From positions 1 through 64,000 of the forward strand of contig NZ_ALPT02000007.1 in NCBI RefSeq assembly GCF_000292245.2: 64,000 bases of DNA, read 5' to 3'. Position 1 is the first letter of the stretch. Every line of letters starts with the position of its first letter. Of the stretch, positions 35,360-43,845 are shown piece by piece. The DNA is from Alkalihalobacillus alcalophilus ATCC 27647 = CGMCC 1.3604. GTDB taxonomy: Bacteria; Bacillota; Bacilli; Bacillales; Bacillaceae_D. Under the pieces are notes generated by a model. That model had not been told where the DNA came from. It made no database searches and was given only the letters and a program-made list of their open reading frames with translations. Position numbers and translations under genes: made by a program.

Positions 35360-36463
35360 TTAGCCATTCATCGCCTGTATCAAATCGTAGTGGAAGTAAC
35401 GTCTATTCCGCTTGCGATCATCCTGGTAGACCATGCGTAACTCGACAAGGTGATTGAGCCCTTTACGAATGGTTGATGGTGCTAGGTCCGTTGCTTGTTC
35501 AATTTGATGAACTGTCGTAATAGGATAAGTAAAAAGAGCTCTCCAAATCTTATGATGTGATGGTTGCTCTAGGCGTTTAATGCCTTCTTGATACAAGACT
35601 TCAGCTCGATCTAGCTTTTCATATTGTTGTTTGGCCATTCTTATCGCTGCATCTAAAAAGAATAGAATCCAACTTTCCCAGTCTGGCTCAGCTCTTCCAA
35701 TCGCTCTAACACCATTAAGCATTGTATAGTATTTGAACTTCTCTTTTTCCAATTCTTCACTCAAGAAAAACAGAGGAGAATCAATTAAATTCGCTTCCAA
35801 CAAATATAGCACGATTAAAATACGTCCAAGTCTTCCATTTCCATCTAAGAACGGATGAATCGATTCAAATTGAGCATGAACAATGGCCGCTTTTATAAGT
35901 GGATGCAACTCTTCAACCTCAGCCTTTTCATATGGATTTCCATTGATATAGAACTCTAAATTACGCATATAGTCACCCATCATCTGGGGCTCTGGCGGAA
36001 TATACGACGCATCTTTAATATTCGTTGTCGGACCAATAAAGTTTTGAATCTTACGGTACTCTCCAGCTGCACTCGTAGAACCACGTGCATTTTTCATTAA
36101 AATTTTATGCAAGTCTCTAATAAGACGTTCTGTAATCGGATAACCTAAATGAACAATATCAACACCATGACGTAAAGCCTCTTGGTAATTACGAACTTCT
36201 ACCCTTTCGAAATCCTCTTTTTGCTCAATATGGTCTTCAAGCATTTCACTAAATGTCACTTGCGTCCCCTCTATGCGTGTAGACTGCACAGATTCTTGTA
36301 AGGTCATTAATTGAATAAAAGATTCATTTACGAGGGAATATCGTAACTTCTGCTTCAACTTTTCAAGGCCAGCTGTTGCTTGAACGACCTTTTTATAAAA
36401 AGAAAGTTCTGCCTCTGTATTAAATTCAATTGGCAATAACGGCAAATGATAAGGTTTCTTCAT
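35360..36463 (-). CDS. Fic family AMP-transferase with N-terminal inhibitory motif
   Basis: The 367-residue protein has the Fic active site HPFLDGNGRLGR (His203). The N-terminal inhibitory helix motif STRIEG (61-66) blocks ATP binding in class II Fic proteins. A C-terminal winged helix (VHQIEQATDLAPSTIRKGLNHLVEL) follows. Such proteins transfer AMP to target proteins, often as autoregulated single-gene modules. It stands alone, between a repeat-rich region and the small coiled-coil gene. A GGGGGGAG-type ribosome site precedes the ATG. Confidence 0.88.
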   Translation of the reverse strand: MKKPYHLPLLPIEFNTEAELSFYKKVVQATAGLEKLKQKLRYSLVNESFIQLMTLQESVQSTRIEGTQVTFSEMLEDHIEQKEDFERVEVRNYQEALRHGVDIVHLGYPITERLIRDLHKILMKNARGSTSAAGEYRKIQNFIGPTTNIKDASYIPPEPQMMGDYMRNLEFYINGNPYEKAEVEELHPLIKAAIVHAQFESIHPFLDGNGRLGRILIVLYLLEANLIDSPLFFLSEELEKEKFKYYTMLNGVRAIGRAEPDWESWILFFLDAAIRMAKQQYEKLDRAEVLYQEGIKRLEQPSHHKIWRALFTYPITTVHQIEQATDLAPSTIRKGLNHLVELRMVYQDDRKRNRRYFHYDLIQAMNG

Positions 36464-36582
36464 GAGGCTCCCCCCTATAATATTTATTATTAGAATTATA
36501 CCCCAAATAAGCTTATATTAAAATATACGATATTTATCCACATAAAAATATCGTATTAAGTTCAACAAATCCCACCTGAAAT

Positions 36583-36689
36583 TTGTCGAAAAAGCATCCT
36601 CACAGCAAGGATGCTTTTCGTTGTTTATGAATTTATTTACTCATTAACAATCGACATATTCCAACAATATTCGGGTAGTGACAGGCACC
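36583..36689. repeat. MITE-like element, left end decayed
   Basis: It holds GTCGAAAAAGCATCCTCACAGCAAGGATGCTTTTCG-type hairpin sequence, the internal GACATATTCCAACAATATTCGGG segment and the right end GTGACAGGCACC (36678-36689). The left end GGTGCCTGTCAC is no longer recognisable. From 36690 to 36905 no gene is seen. Confidence 0.75.
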
Positions 36690-36905
36690 GTATTAAAAGC
36701 AACCTTACTTTCCATACCTTCCTTCATAGAAATGAGAGCAACAAATCCGATTATTATGAAACCACAGTACAAAGCAATAAGTTCATTTTTTATAGCTCCC
36801 CTTTCTTTTGAATGCTTTCCTTATAATCTTCTACTAAATTGATTTGATTGTAGAACTTAGTCAAAATTTTTTTCTAGAAACCTACTTGATATTTTACGAA
36901 TTATT

Positions 36906-37016
36906 GAGATTGCTTGTTGTACGACTCTGTATAATTACATGGTCATTGGTGGACTGTTATTATTAATAGGTGCAACTGTGTTCTTTATTGCAAGAAGAAA
37001 GCAATTAATCATGTAA
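36906..37016 (+). pseudogene. Remnant of a sortase-anchored protein (C-terminal membrane tail)
   Basis: A plus-strand frame ends with LYNYMVIGGLLLLIGATVFF and the basic tail IARRKQLIM. This closely resembles the end of LPxTG proteins (compare TATNTYNLIALGVTLLLIGA of the subtilase). The upstream sequence does not give an LPxTG motif or a mature domain, so only the tail survives. It lies upstream of the sigma factor gene. Confidence 0.5.
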
Positions 37017-37025
37017 GAAACATGG

Positions 37026-37054
37026 GGAAGCACTGGGACTGTTCTCGTGCTTCC
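37026..37054 (+). terminator. GGAAGCAC ... GTGCTTCC hairpin
   Basis: Eight-base perfect arms enclose 13 bases that can pair further (GGGAC/GTTCTC), and TTAAAAATAA follows. It lies just after the wall-anchor remnant and is one of four related hairpins (38970, 42010, 46516). Confidence 0.6.
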
Positions 37055-37252
37055 TTAAAAATAAGCATTTTCTCGATATCGACTTGTTCCAACTATGAAA
37101 ACGGTCATTTCCTGATCATCATTTCTTTAAAACAAGCCTTAACGAAAGACTAGATTTGTCGAAATGGTTATATGACGGCACGATACAATTGATTTACATT
37201 GTATGTACCGCGGAATAAAGAGAAAGCTAGCTTTCTAAATTGAGGGTATATC

Positions 37253-37753
37253 ATGTTGTATCAAGACTCGTTTCAATCTGTTTTGGAAGATTTTCAACCG
37301 TTAATCAAAGGACAAATCAAGAAATTGCTTATTTACAAAAACTTTGATGAGTATTACCAAATCGCCCAAATATCGTTATGGAAAGCCTACGAGCATTACG
37401 ACCCGACAAAAGGTCACTTTGCCGCTTATGCCCTACAACGAGTGCGCGGCGACTTAATCGACCAATTAAGAAAAGAACATAAATACGAGGAACGTTACGA
37501 ATTAGTCGACCACCAAACCGAGCAAACGATTCAGTTAAGCACAACAAACGTAGAAGCAACTGAAGATTTCCTCACCCCCTACTACCACCTCCTGTCAAAC
37601 CGAGAACAAACATGGCTCACCGAAACCATCTATCAAGACATGAAGCTCTCAGAAATCGCCACCAAATACGGAGTCTCCAAAAACACCGTATCATCCTGGA
37701 GAAAATCAACTTTAAAAAAACTACGTATGATTTTAGTTAACGAAGAGAGTTGA
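37253..37753 (+). CDS. Small sigma-70 family RNA polymerase sigma factor
   Basis: The 166-residue protein has a region 2 with DEYYQIAQISLWKAYEHYDP and FAAYALQRVRGDLIDQLRK, and a region 4 helix-turn-helix with LSEIATKYGVSKNTVSSWRKSTLKKLR. It looks like an ECF-like or SigO/Xpf-like alternative sigma factor. No anti-sigma gene is next to it. Its stop codon TGA (37751-37753) is formed by the first bases of a TnpB element end (TGAACTACTC), so its natural C-terminus may have been slightly altered. Its target promoters are unknown. Confidence 0.85.
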   Translation: MLYQDSFQSVLEDFQPLIKGQIKKLLIYKNFDEYYQIAQISLWKAYEHYDPTKGHFAAYALQRVRGDLIDQLRKEHKYEERYELVDHQTEQTIQLSTTNVEATEDFLTPYYHLLSNREQTWLTETIYQDMKLSEIATKYGVSKNTVSSWRKSTLKKLRMILVNEES

Positions 37754-38280
37754 ACTACTCGCCACTTAGCTAACGCTTGAAGTGGGAGATTCTTGGGAAC
37801 AGAGCGTACTTGCCAGCGCATTTCTTTGCCGACAGAGGTTTCTCTTATGGACCAAGCTATCCCCGTCGATTCCTACGGTTCTGGATGTTGTTTTAAGCCG
37901 TGTGGAAGGTTCTTAACCCTTCAGCTAGAATATTTTGGCTGGCATTGATATCTCGATCGTGATGTTTATCGCAAATAGGACACGTCCAATCCCTTATTTC
38001 AAGAGATTTCTTGCCGTCTTGATGTCCACATTCGGAACAGATTTGACTAGATGGATACCACCTGCTTATTTTCACGATGGTTTTCCCGTACCATTTTGCT
38101 TTAGGATTGTACCTGATTCTTTTTTGATTTGAAGCGTGGCGCTTTATTTTGTTTCTTGAAGAATCGAGTATAGGAATCAGCAAGGTTTTTCAGGGAGGAT
38201 TGAAGGGCAATGCTGTCCACTTCTTTTAGCCATACGAATTCCTTTTTTAGTTGGGTTAATTGGGCCGAACAAGAAGAATG
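37751..38280 (-). mobile_element. IS200/IS605-type TnpB element with internal and left-end deletions (copy B)
   Basis: The right end and the tnpB 3' part match copies A and C. Near 38103 the sequence jumps from the RuvC/zinc-ribbon region (KAKWYGKTIVKI) to the N-terminal region (SYTRFFKKQNKAPRFK equivalent), losing about 700 bp. At 38280 the element ends inside the N-terminal coding part, so the left end is lost too. The remaining frame at 37893-38183 is a fusion remnant, not a working nuclease. The omega-RNA segment and right end are still present. Confidence 0.85.
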
Positions 38281-38350
38281 GAGGCGATTGTCCGTAGAAT
38301 AAAGACTTAATATTCAGAATTTAATAAATAAAATTATAAATTTTCAAGTA

Positions 38351-38536
38351 TTATGCAATATCACTGCTCATTTTATATGCCATGATAATAAATTCATTGT
38401 CTTTTTTAACTAAATTGCTATGATGCATTCTTTGAGCTTCTTCATGAAAGAAATTATTCACATTAGCATCATTACAATCAAATGCTTCGATCGCTTCATG
38501 ATCCACTAATGTAATTGGAATCGGTCTCACATCCAT
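38351..38536 (-). pseudogene. N-terminal fragment of a GNAT-like acetyltransferase (possible toxin)
   Basis: The 61-residue frame begins MDVRPIPITLVDHEAIEAFDCNDANVNNFF and contains FHEEAQRMHHSNLVKKDNEFII. This resembles the start of GNAT toxins of the TacT/AtaT group (F-x-C-x-x-x-x-x-N-x-F pattern). The acetyl-CoA-binding part is missing. The frame breaks 70 bases before the truncated end of TnpB copy B, so the deletion that removed the IS left end probably removed the rest of this gene. The assignment is tentative. Confidence 0.4.
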
Positions 38537-38721
38537 TAGAATTTATATTTCCCCTTTCTAATCATCTCTGCTGCTTCATTGACTCCTCTGTGCACTTTAT
38601 TCATCTTAGGGTTTTTAGAACGTTCGGTACATTCTGCCCAATGTTTAAATTTTTCATATTCTCTTTCACTTTCAAATTCAATATCAATTGGCTTCATGTC
38701 TCTTTTAGTCGGAGTTCTCAT
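38536..38721 (-). CDS. Small hypothetical protein upstream of the GNAT-like fragment
   Basis: The 61-residue charged protein has DIEFESEREYEKFKHWAECTERSKNP and an amphipathic tail. A GAGGAGGGG ribosome site lies five bases before the ATG. Its stop overlaps the start of the GNAT-like frame, so the two are translationally coupled, as in toxin-antitoxin pairs. No DNA-binding motif is visible, and an antitoxin role is only inferred from position. Confidence 0.6.
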   Translation of the reverse strand: MRTPTKRDMKPIDIEFESEREYEKFKHWAECTERSKNPKMNKVHRGVNEAAEMIRKGKYKF

Positions 38722-38759
38722 TTTTTCCCCTCCTCTTTCTTACTCACACTTTTCATCAC

Positions 38760-38785
38760 CTAACAGAACTTAAAGACTCTGTTAG
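38760..38785. promoter_or_regulatory. CTAACAGA ... TCTGTTAG inverted repeat before the small two-gene operon
   Basis: Perfect eight-base arms are separated by ten bases, 39 bases upstream of the ATG at 38721. It could be an operator for autoregulation or a terminator for transcripts from the right; it has no T-run. Confidence 0.45.
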
Positions 38786-38969
38786 AAGCTTATCCAGTGA
38801 TTACAGCTATTATAACACGGCTCTAAAAAAAGCAATAAATAACTATTGACAAACGAAGTAAATTAAGCATATTTTAGTACCTGTCACTCCCCGAAATAAT
38901 ACAAAAGGAAAAAGGCGACTTTAGAATCATATACAAAGTAGAGAGAATAGGGATGAAGGACGAAGCAAA

Positions 38970-39000
38970 AAGAAGCAAGGGGACCGTCCCCTTGCTTCTT
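38970..39000 (-). terminator. Perfect 15-bp inverted repeat at the end of the SpoIIS operon
   Basis: The arms AAGAAGCAAGGGGAC and GTCCCCTTGCTTCTT are separated by a single base. The outer arm overlaps the stop codon of the last gene. On the minus strand the hairpin is followed by TTTTGC. It belongs to the GGAAGCAC hairpin family. Confidence 0.7.
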
Positions 39001-39124
39001 ATCTCTTCTTTTCTAATAATTTAATTGCTTTATCAACCTTATTTAATGTCTTTCCAAATCCAAAGTTTGATACTTTTGTGTAAGGGTGATTTGTTTTTCT
39101 CTTTTTAGTTCTTTTTAAGCCCAT
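38999..39124 (-). CDS. Small basic protein, candidate SpoIISC-like second antitoxin
   Basis: The 41-residue protein starts at the ATG at 39124 after AGGAGG; a longer frame to 39187 has no ribosome site. It reads MGLKRTKKRKTNHPYTKVSN then FGFGKTLNKVDKAIKLLEKK. The second half follows the same spacing of Tyr, Val-Ser, Phe and a charged tail as the SpoIISB-like protein encoded just before it. In Bacillus subtilis a small SpoIISC follows SpoIISB, so position and pattern fit. Identity as SpoIISC is inference. Confidence 0.55.
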   Translation of the reverse strand: MGLKRTKKRKTNHPYTKVSNFGFGKTLNKVDKAIKLLEKKR

Positions 39125-39229
39125 TACTACTACCTCCTGAAGGTAAATTATTATCCATCTTCCCCAGGAAGTAACCGTTTCAAACAAATAAAACGAAAAT
39201 CTATATTTTAGCGTTACGTAGAATCATAT

Positions 39230-39415
39230 TCACTGTCTATTATAAGTTATATCAATTGCCTTTTCATTATCAGAGAGAACGCCCTTAAATCCGTCTACAA
39301 CACGAACCTTTGTTGCTCGATTTACGCTTTTATAACTAGTCACTGCTTTAGAACTTTTCCGCCTTGTTCGTAGACTAGCTGTACCCCTAGAAGTAGTCAC
39401 CGTTTTTTCGGTCAT
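39230..39415 (-). CDS. spoIISB: SpoIISB-like antitoxin
   Basis: The 61-residue basic protein contains SSKAVTSYKSVNRATKVRVV and ends NEKAIDITYNRQ. This parallels the SpoIISB pattern TSVASY-x-VS ... F-x-ENERLIDEY. SpoIISB is a disordered peptide that wraps around and neutralises the cytosolic domain of SpoIISA. The gene follows the toxin gene by 53 bases and has a GAGGGTGG ribosome site, the usual order of this system. Confidence 0.7.
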   Translation of the reverse strand: MTEKTVTTSRGTASLRTRRKSSKAVTSYKSVNRATKVRVVDGFKGVLSDNEKAIDITYNRQ

Positions 39416-39468
39416 AAAACCACCCTCTCTATTATCAGATTTAATTCAATTATACCATAAATAGATTA

Positions 39469-40443
39469 TTATAAGTCATCAGTAGCATCAATCATATACC
39501 AATCAAATATGACAATCATATTTAAAATATGTGAGGCATCTACACCATCAACAACTACGTCAACTCCTTCAATCGTTATGAGCATACTATAGATGTCCCC
39601 ATAATATGGGATTGCTATTAATTTATTTTCTTTTAATATGATAGTCTGACCACTTAACAACGTCTCAACCATATCATTTTTGTTTTTTTGAGATACATCA
39701 TTGCCATGTCTAACACAAATATCTTGAAATTTCTTATCTATGTTTTCTTTATTAGTTTCCTGATTTTCAGTTGATTCAAACAAAAATAAACCTGTTTTAA
39801 ACCCTAAACTGCTGGAATATTGAAGTGTATACTCTTTTAATTGCTCTTCATATTCTCTTGAATCTTTAGGGATCGGTCTCTCAAGTAAGTAACTATCTGT
39901 TTTTTGAATCACATCTGAAAACTTTTCTACCTTCTTTGAATTTTTAACAATTATTTCTTTACTCTCTAACAAAGCCTCTCTTATTTCATCCTCATGCTTT
40001 AATTCAGCATTCCAAATTTTTAATATATTCGGATTCTGAAACACCGCTAGATCAATAAATATTGCAAAAAAAGTTAATTGAATAAGCATAATCCAATTGC
40101 TAAATTCAATTTCTTTAAAAATAAAACCTACCACTATAAGGACAATAAACATTGTATAATAAGTTCTTCTTATCCTTCCTAAATTATTATAAAATCCCCT
40201 ACTATTAATCCAGTAATAGGCCAATATAAAGATTAACATAATTGAAGTAGTTCCTAATAAAAGAAATAAAAAGGAAATATCGGAATGATAGATTAAAGTA
40301 ATTGATACAGTTATTGGTATTAGAAGCAGAGCTACAAAAACTCCTAAAAAGGATAAGACATTAAGGTTAAAAAGCTTTTTCATCCGATTTCTACTCGTAT
40401 TTAATACATCTTTCAAATTCAATTTTTTCAGTTCCCCCTCCAT
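39469..40443 (-). CDS. spoIISA: SpoIISA-like membrane toxin with an extended N-terminus
   Basis: From about residue 85 the protein parallels Bacillus subtilis SpoIISA: RRTYYTMFIVLIVVGFIF (compare RKTWYLLF...), FFAIFIDLAVF, a linker helix with KTDSYLLERPIPKDS, then a GAF-like cytosolic domain ending NKLIAIPYYGDIYSMLITIE. The subtilis protein has about 248 residues. Here 324 are present because two extra membrane helices (about residues 28-48 and 55-77) precede the core. SpoIISA makes membrane lesions and kills cells unless bound by SpoIISB. Confidence 0.75.
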   Translation of the reverse strand: MEGELKKLNLKDVLNTSRNRMKKLFNLNVLSFLGVFVALLLIPITVSITLIYHSDISFLFLLLGTTSIMLIFILAYYWINSRGFYNNLGRIRRTYYTMFIVLIVVGFIFKEIEFSNWIMLIQLTFFAIFIDLAVFQNPNILKIWNAELKHEDEIREALLESKEIIVKNSKKVEKFSDVIQKTDSYLLERPIPKDSREYEEQLKEYTLQYSSSLGFKTGLFLFESTENQETNKENIDKKFQDICVRHGNDVSQKNKNDMVETLLSGQTIILKENKLIAIPYYGDIYSMLITIEGVDVVVDGVDASHILNMIVIFDWYMIDATDDL

Positions 40444-40549
40444 ATTACTACTCTAAATATAAAGTACCCATATCTTTATATCCAACTTGTTTCTCCAAAA
40501 ATACGGTGTCTGCCTAACTTGTCAAGCATGAGTATGGTTCTCTAGCTCT

Positions 40550-40788
40550 CTTTGATTCCCTTTACGGCTCTTATTCGATTGCTTTTGGAATCATTGGCCG
40601 GCTTTGATTCCCTTTACGGCTCTTGTTCAATCGCTTTTGACTTCATTGACAGGCTTTGATTCCCTTTGCAGCTCTTATTAAATCGCTTTTGACTTCATTG
40701 AGGCTCTTTGATTCCCTTTGCGGCTCTTATTCGATTGCTTTTGGAATCATTGATAGGCTTTGATTCCCTTTGCGGCTCTGATTCGTTG
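40550..40788. repeat. 52-bp tandem repeat array (5 units)
   Basis: CTTTGATTCCC cores lie at 40550, 40602, 40654, 40706 and 40758, exactly 52 bp apart, with the same consensus as 1-476. The last unit is interrupted at about 40784 by the left-end fragment of a TnpB element. Confidence 0.92.
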
Positions 40789-40837
40789 GGCTTCTCCCTT
40801 CACACGATTGGAGAGGGAGTCTTCTGTCGGGAAATGA
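40784..40837 (-). mobile_element. Solo left end of a TnpB element (copy E)
   Basis: The stretch from CGTTGGGCTTCTCCCTTC to GTCGGGAAATGAT is nearly identical to the left ends of copies A and C. No tnpB sequence is attached. It joins directly to the 52-bp repeat on one side and to TTTTT-rich (minus strand) target sequence on the other, as in the complete copies. Confidence 0.8.
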
Positions 40838-40948
40838 TAAAAAATATCCTACAGGAATGCTAATTATGTTCTCACTGTGCATTATATTAATAAGCATACG
40901 CGCTTATATCATTTGGTAAGTTTTTAAGCTTTAATGAATAGCCTAATT

Positions 40949-41050
40949 CTACATTAAATCAATATCCTCAATTCCAGTACTTCCAGGAAAATATATACTC
41001 TCTCCGTTGTTTTTAAGAATATACTTTGGCGCAATAACAATTCCTCTCAC
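40949..41050 (-). CDS. Possible 33-residue ORF with a GTG start
   Basis: A GTG at 41050 preceded by AAGGGGG opens a frame reading RGIVIAPKYILKNNGESIYF and ending IEDIDLM. It is not similar to anything I recognise. It could be the end of a decayed gene; the overlapping 66-residue frame at 41013-41213 in another phase also has no known motif. The call is weak. Confidence 0.25.
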   Translation of the reverse strand: MRGIVIAPKYILKNNGESIYFPGSTGIEDIDLM

Positions 41051-41213
41051 AAAAAAATACCCCCTTCTTTTGTCTTAATATGATTCGACAAAAATAGAGG
41101 GTATCCTTTATAAAATTATTAGTACACAGATAGAGCACCTGCTTCACCTCTACCCCCATAACTCCAGCTAAAGTTAACGCCTGTTCCTTACCTATATTTT
41201 TCAAATTTGACAC

Positions 41214-41568
41214 GTCTCTTTAGCTAGTAGCGAGAACATAAACGTTAATTTAAGGTTTGGATAAAAGCGGGCAAACAAAAAGGTTGAATATTCAGATATA
41301 AAATCGTAAAGAAACCCTCTTTATAAATGAGAAACTCGCTTGTTTCCGCTTTATTATAGAAGGAGTTTGTCATTCCTGCTGATAGAAAACATGAGAACCG
41401 CACTTCCCACTAACTGTAAACCTTACTCGATCCAATTTCATTCTCCACATTAGAAAAACAAATGCAATGTACCGCCTATTGTGTATTTCGATTTCGGAAT
41501 GGGAACAGGCTTTATACTGATATAGAGAACATAGAAGGAAAGAGTCACCTAATAAAGTAATTCATGAA
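41214..41568. other. Intergenic stretch without recognised features
   Basis: The sequence is AT-rich and holds no open frame with a ribosome site, no array and no clear hairpin. The TATACTGATATAGAG segment near 41513 is AT-rich, but no promoter could be supported. Confidence 0.5.
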
Positions 41569-41793
41569 TTATAAAAGTTCTTCAAGCTTTATTATCTCGT
41601 TTATACAAGATTTGTGATACATTTCTGTTTCAATGTTATTCATTTCAAGATACCTTCCATGCAATTCTACCTTCTTTAACATGCATTCACTTGTATGTTT
41701 TACATCCTTTCTCAAAACCTCATAATCACTTTCCGTGAGGTTGCCGATACCGAAATGTATCTTTCCTAGGACATCTTCTACACTTATTGACAT
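41569..41793 (-). CDS. Hypothetical protein, 74 residues
   Basis: The ATG at 41793 follows AAGGAGGTGGGGAGA, an excellent ribosome site, and was preferred over the frame start at 41811. The protein (MSISVEDVLGKIHFGIGNLT ... INEIIKLEELL) is acidic and helical with three cysteines or methionine-rich spots. No family was recognised. It stands alone in an accessory region. Confidence 0.6.
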   Translation of the reverse strand: MSISVEDVLGKIHFGIGNLTESDYEVLRKDVKHTSECMLKKVELHGRYLEMNNIETEMYHKSCINEIIKLEELL

Positions 41794-41997
41794 TCTCCCC
41801 ACCTCCTTCACGTTTCCTTACTATATACGAATATTTAACACAGAAAGATTCAGAAAAATAGCAATCACTTTTATACCAAGTGAGTTTGTTTATGGCATTT
41901 TAAAAATGTATCATATGGCAATTAAGTGCATGCCCTAATCTATGAATAATCGCTGCTTTACACAAAGAGGTAGGACTAAACCGTGGCCTTGTTCGGA

Positions 41998-42032
41998 AAA
42001 AGGAAGCACGAGAACCGTCCCCCGCACTTCAT
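41998..42032. repeat. GGAAGCACGAGAACCGTCCCCCGCACTTC degenerate hairpin
   Basis: It is a decayed member of the GGAAGCAC/GTGCTTCC family. The 41812-42147 stretch around it holds no gene that I can support. Confidence 0.5.
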
Positions 42033-42147
42033 AAATACTTTAGATACTTCTCATTATGTTGATATGATTTTTCGTACCAAATAACATTATTTGACTTGTT
42101 GAATTTTGCTTAATAGTAGTTACTAAGGTGATTGTGGAACATACGCT

Positions 42148-43565
42148 TGAACTACTCGCCACTTAGCTAACGCTTGAAGTGGGAGATTCTTGGGAACAGA
42201 GCGTACTTGCCAGCGGATTTCTTTGCCAACAGAGGCTTCTCTTATGGACCAAGCTATCCCCGTCGATTCCTACGGTTCTGTCTGTTGTTTAAGCCAAGTT
42301 GAAGGTTCTTACCCCTTCAGCTAGAATATTTTGGCTGGCATTGATATCTCGAGCGTGATGTTTATGGCAAATAGGACACGTCCAATCCCTTATTTCAAGA
42401 GATTTCTTGCCCTCTTGATGTCCACATTCGGAACAGATTTGACTAGAGGGAAACCACCTGCTTATTTTCACGATGGTTTTCCCGTACCATTTCGCTTTGT
42501 ATTCTAATTTTAATACAAAAGCAGTCCAAGATACATCCGAGATCGATTTGGCTAATTTATGATTACGCAACATTCCTTTGGTGTTCAAATCTTCGATACA
42601 GATCACATCGTGGTTTTTGATGATGTCTGTACTTAATTTGTGAAGGAAATCGTCACGTTGGTTCCTGACTCTTTCGTGCAATCTAGCCACTTTGCGTTTT
42701 TGCTTCTGATAGTTTTGGGCATCAAGAAGGTTCATCCCCTTGTTTTTAGCCTGTAAGGCACGTCTGGAAAGTTTTCGCTGTTCACGTCTTAATTTCTTTT
42801 CCATTTTGGCTGTGAACGTATGATTGTCCATCTTGTGACCATCCGAAAAAACCGCAAAGTCCGTGATGCCTAAATCTATACCGATAGATGAATCCGTTTT
42901 TTCAAGGGCTGTACGTCTGTTTCGACTAGAATGGATACAAAGAACTTTCCGCTTGGATTTCGTCTGACTGTAGCGTTCAGAATACGCCCTTCAACCTCAC
43001 GACTTTTGGCCAAGCGAACAAGACCCAGCTTCGGCAATTTGATTTTGTTGTCTACTATGGCAATGTTGCTATTTGTTACTTTCGTGGTGTAGGATTGTAC
43101 CTGATTCTTTTTAGACTTGAAACGCGGCGCTTTATTTTGTTTCTTGAAGAATCGAGTATAGGAATCAGCAAGGTTTTTCAGGGAGGATTGAAGGGCAATG
43201 CTGTCCACTTCTTTTAGCCATACGAATTCCTTTTTTAGTTGGGTTAATTCAGCCGAACAAGAAGAATACGTTAACCCTTTGCCTGTTTCTTGGTAGGTAT
43301 CGTTCCATTTCCCTAAAAAGCGATTGAATACGAAACGGCTACATCCGATTGTTTTAGCAATGAAGGTTTCCTGTTCTTTGGTTGGATAGAGACGAAATTT
43401 GTACGCTTTGTTGATGAGCATTGTTTTCACCTCCGATAAGAATATATGTTCCTATTATACCCTAACAAGAATCTCTTTGGCTACCACCAACCGCCATTCA
43501 TCTCCCCCTTATCGTTGGGCTTCTCCCTTCACACGATGGAAGAGGGAGTCTTCTGTCGGGAAATG
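42148..43565 (-). mobile_element. IS200/IS605-type element with TnpB only (copy C)
   Basis: It has complete ends: TGAACTACTC at 42148 with its stem-loop (CCACTTAGC ... GAAGTGGGAG), and the left-end hairpin finishing GTCGGGAAATGAT at 43565, beyond which the minus strand reads a T-rich flank. The predicted omega-RNA guide next to the right end is AGCGTATGTTCCACAATCAC on the minus strand. It is about 1.4 kb and very similar to copy A. Confidence 0.88.
42289..43430 (-). pseudogene. tnpB: TnpB of copy C, broken by a 1-nt deletion
   Basis: The N-terminal part (43430-42876) is intact through the region broken in copy A and ends at DVQPLKKRIHLSV. The C-terminal part (42831-42289) starts again at NHTFTAKMEKK. 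Near 42897 the run GTTTTTTCAAG lacks one base compared with GTTTTCTTCAAG of copy A, which removes the first RuvC Asp from the frame. It also has HHARDINAS in place of HHDRDINAS. Copies A and C are broken at different points, so a consensus gives a full protein. Confidence 0.85.
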
Positions 43566-43845
43566 ATAAAAATTGGAAGACCTGCACCCAGGATTAACGA
43601 GCTTACGATGTATGTTTTATACCACAATTTTATTCAATGGATGTGCTTGAAAATTTATTGTTGTTACTTTTTTACTATATATAGTGCACTATATCGCTCA
43701 GTTCACTTTTCAATAACCGCTCTGTATCCCTTTGTAAAGACTAAAGACAGATGATCCCTTATAGAACGTAAAAAATGCCCCCCTAAATGGAAATGAGCCT
43801 GCTAGGTCGCTTTAAATTCGGTTAATAACAAGCACCCGATATTAA

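Noticed and set aside
37329..37559. Minus-strand frame opposite the sigma factor gene
   Set aside because: It is an antisense shadow without a ribosome site.
41013..41213. 66-residue minus-strand frame beginning MSNLKNIGKEQALTLAGVMG
   Set aside because: It has no convincing ribosome site and its second half is a shadow of the GTG-started frame at 40949-41050. Coding status is undecided, so it was not called.
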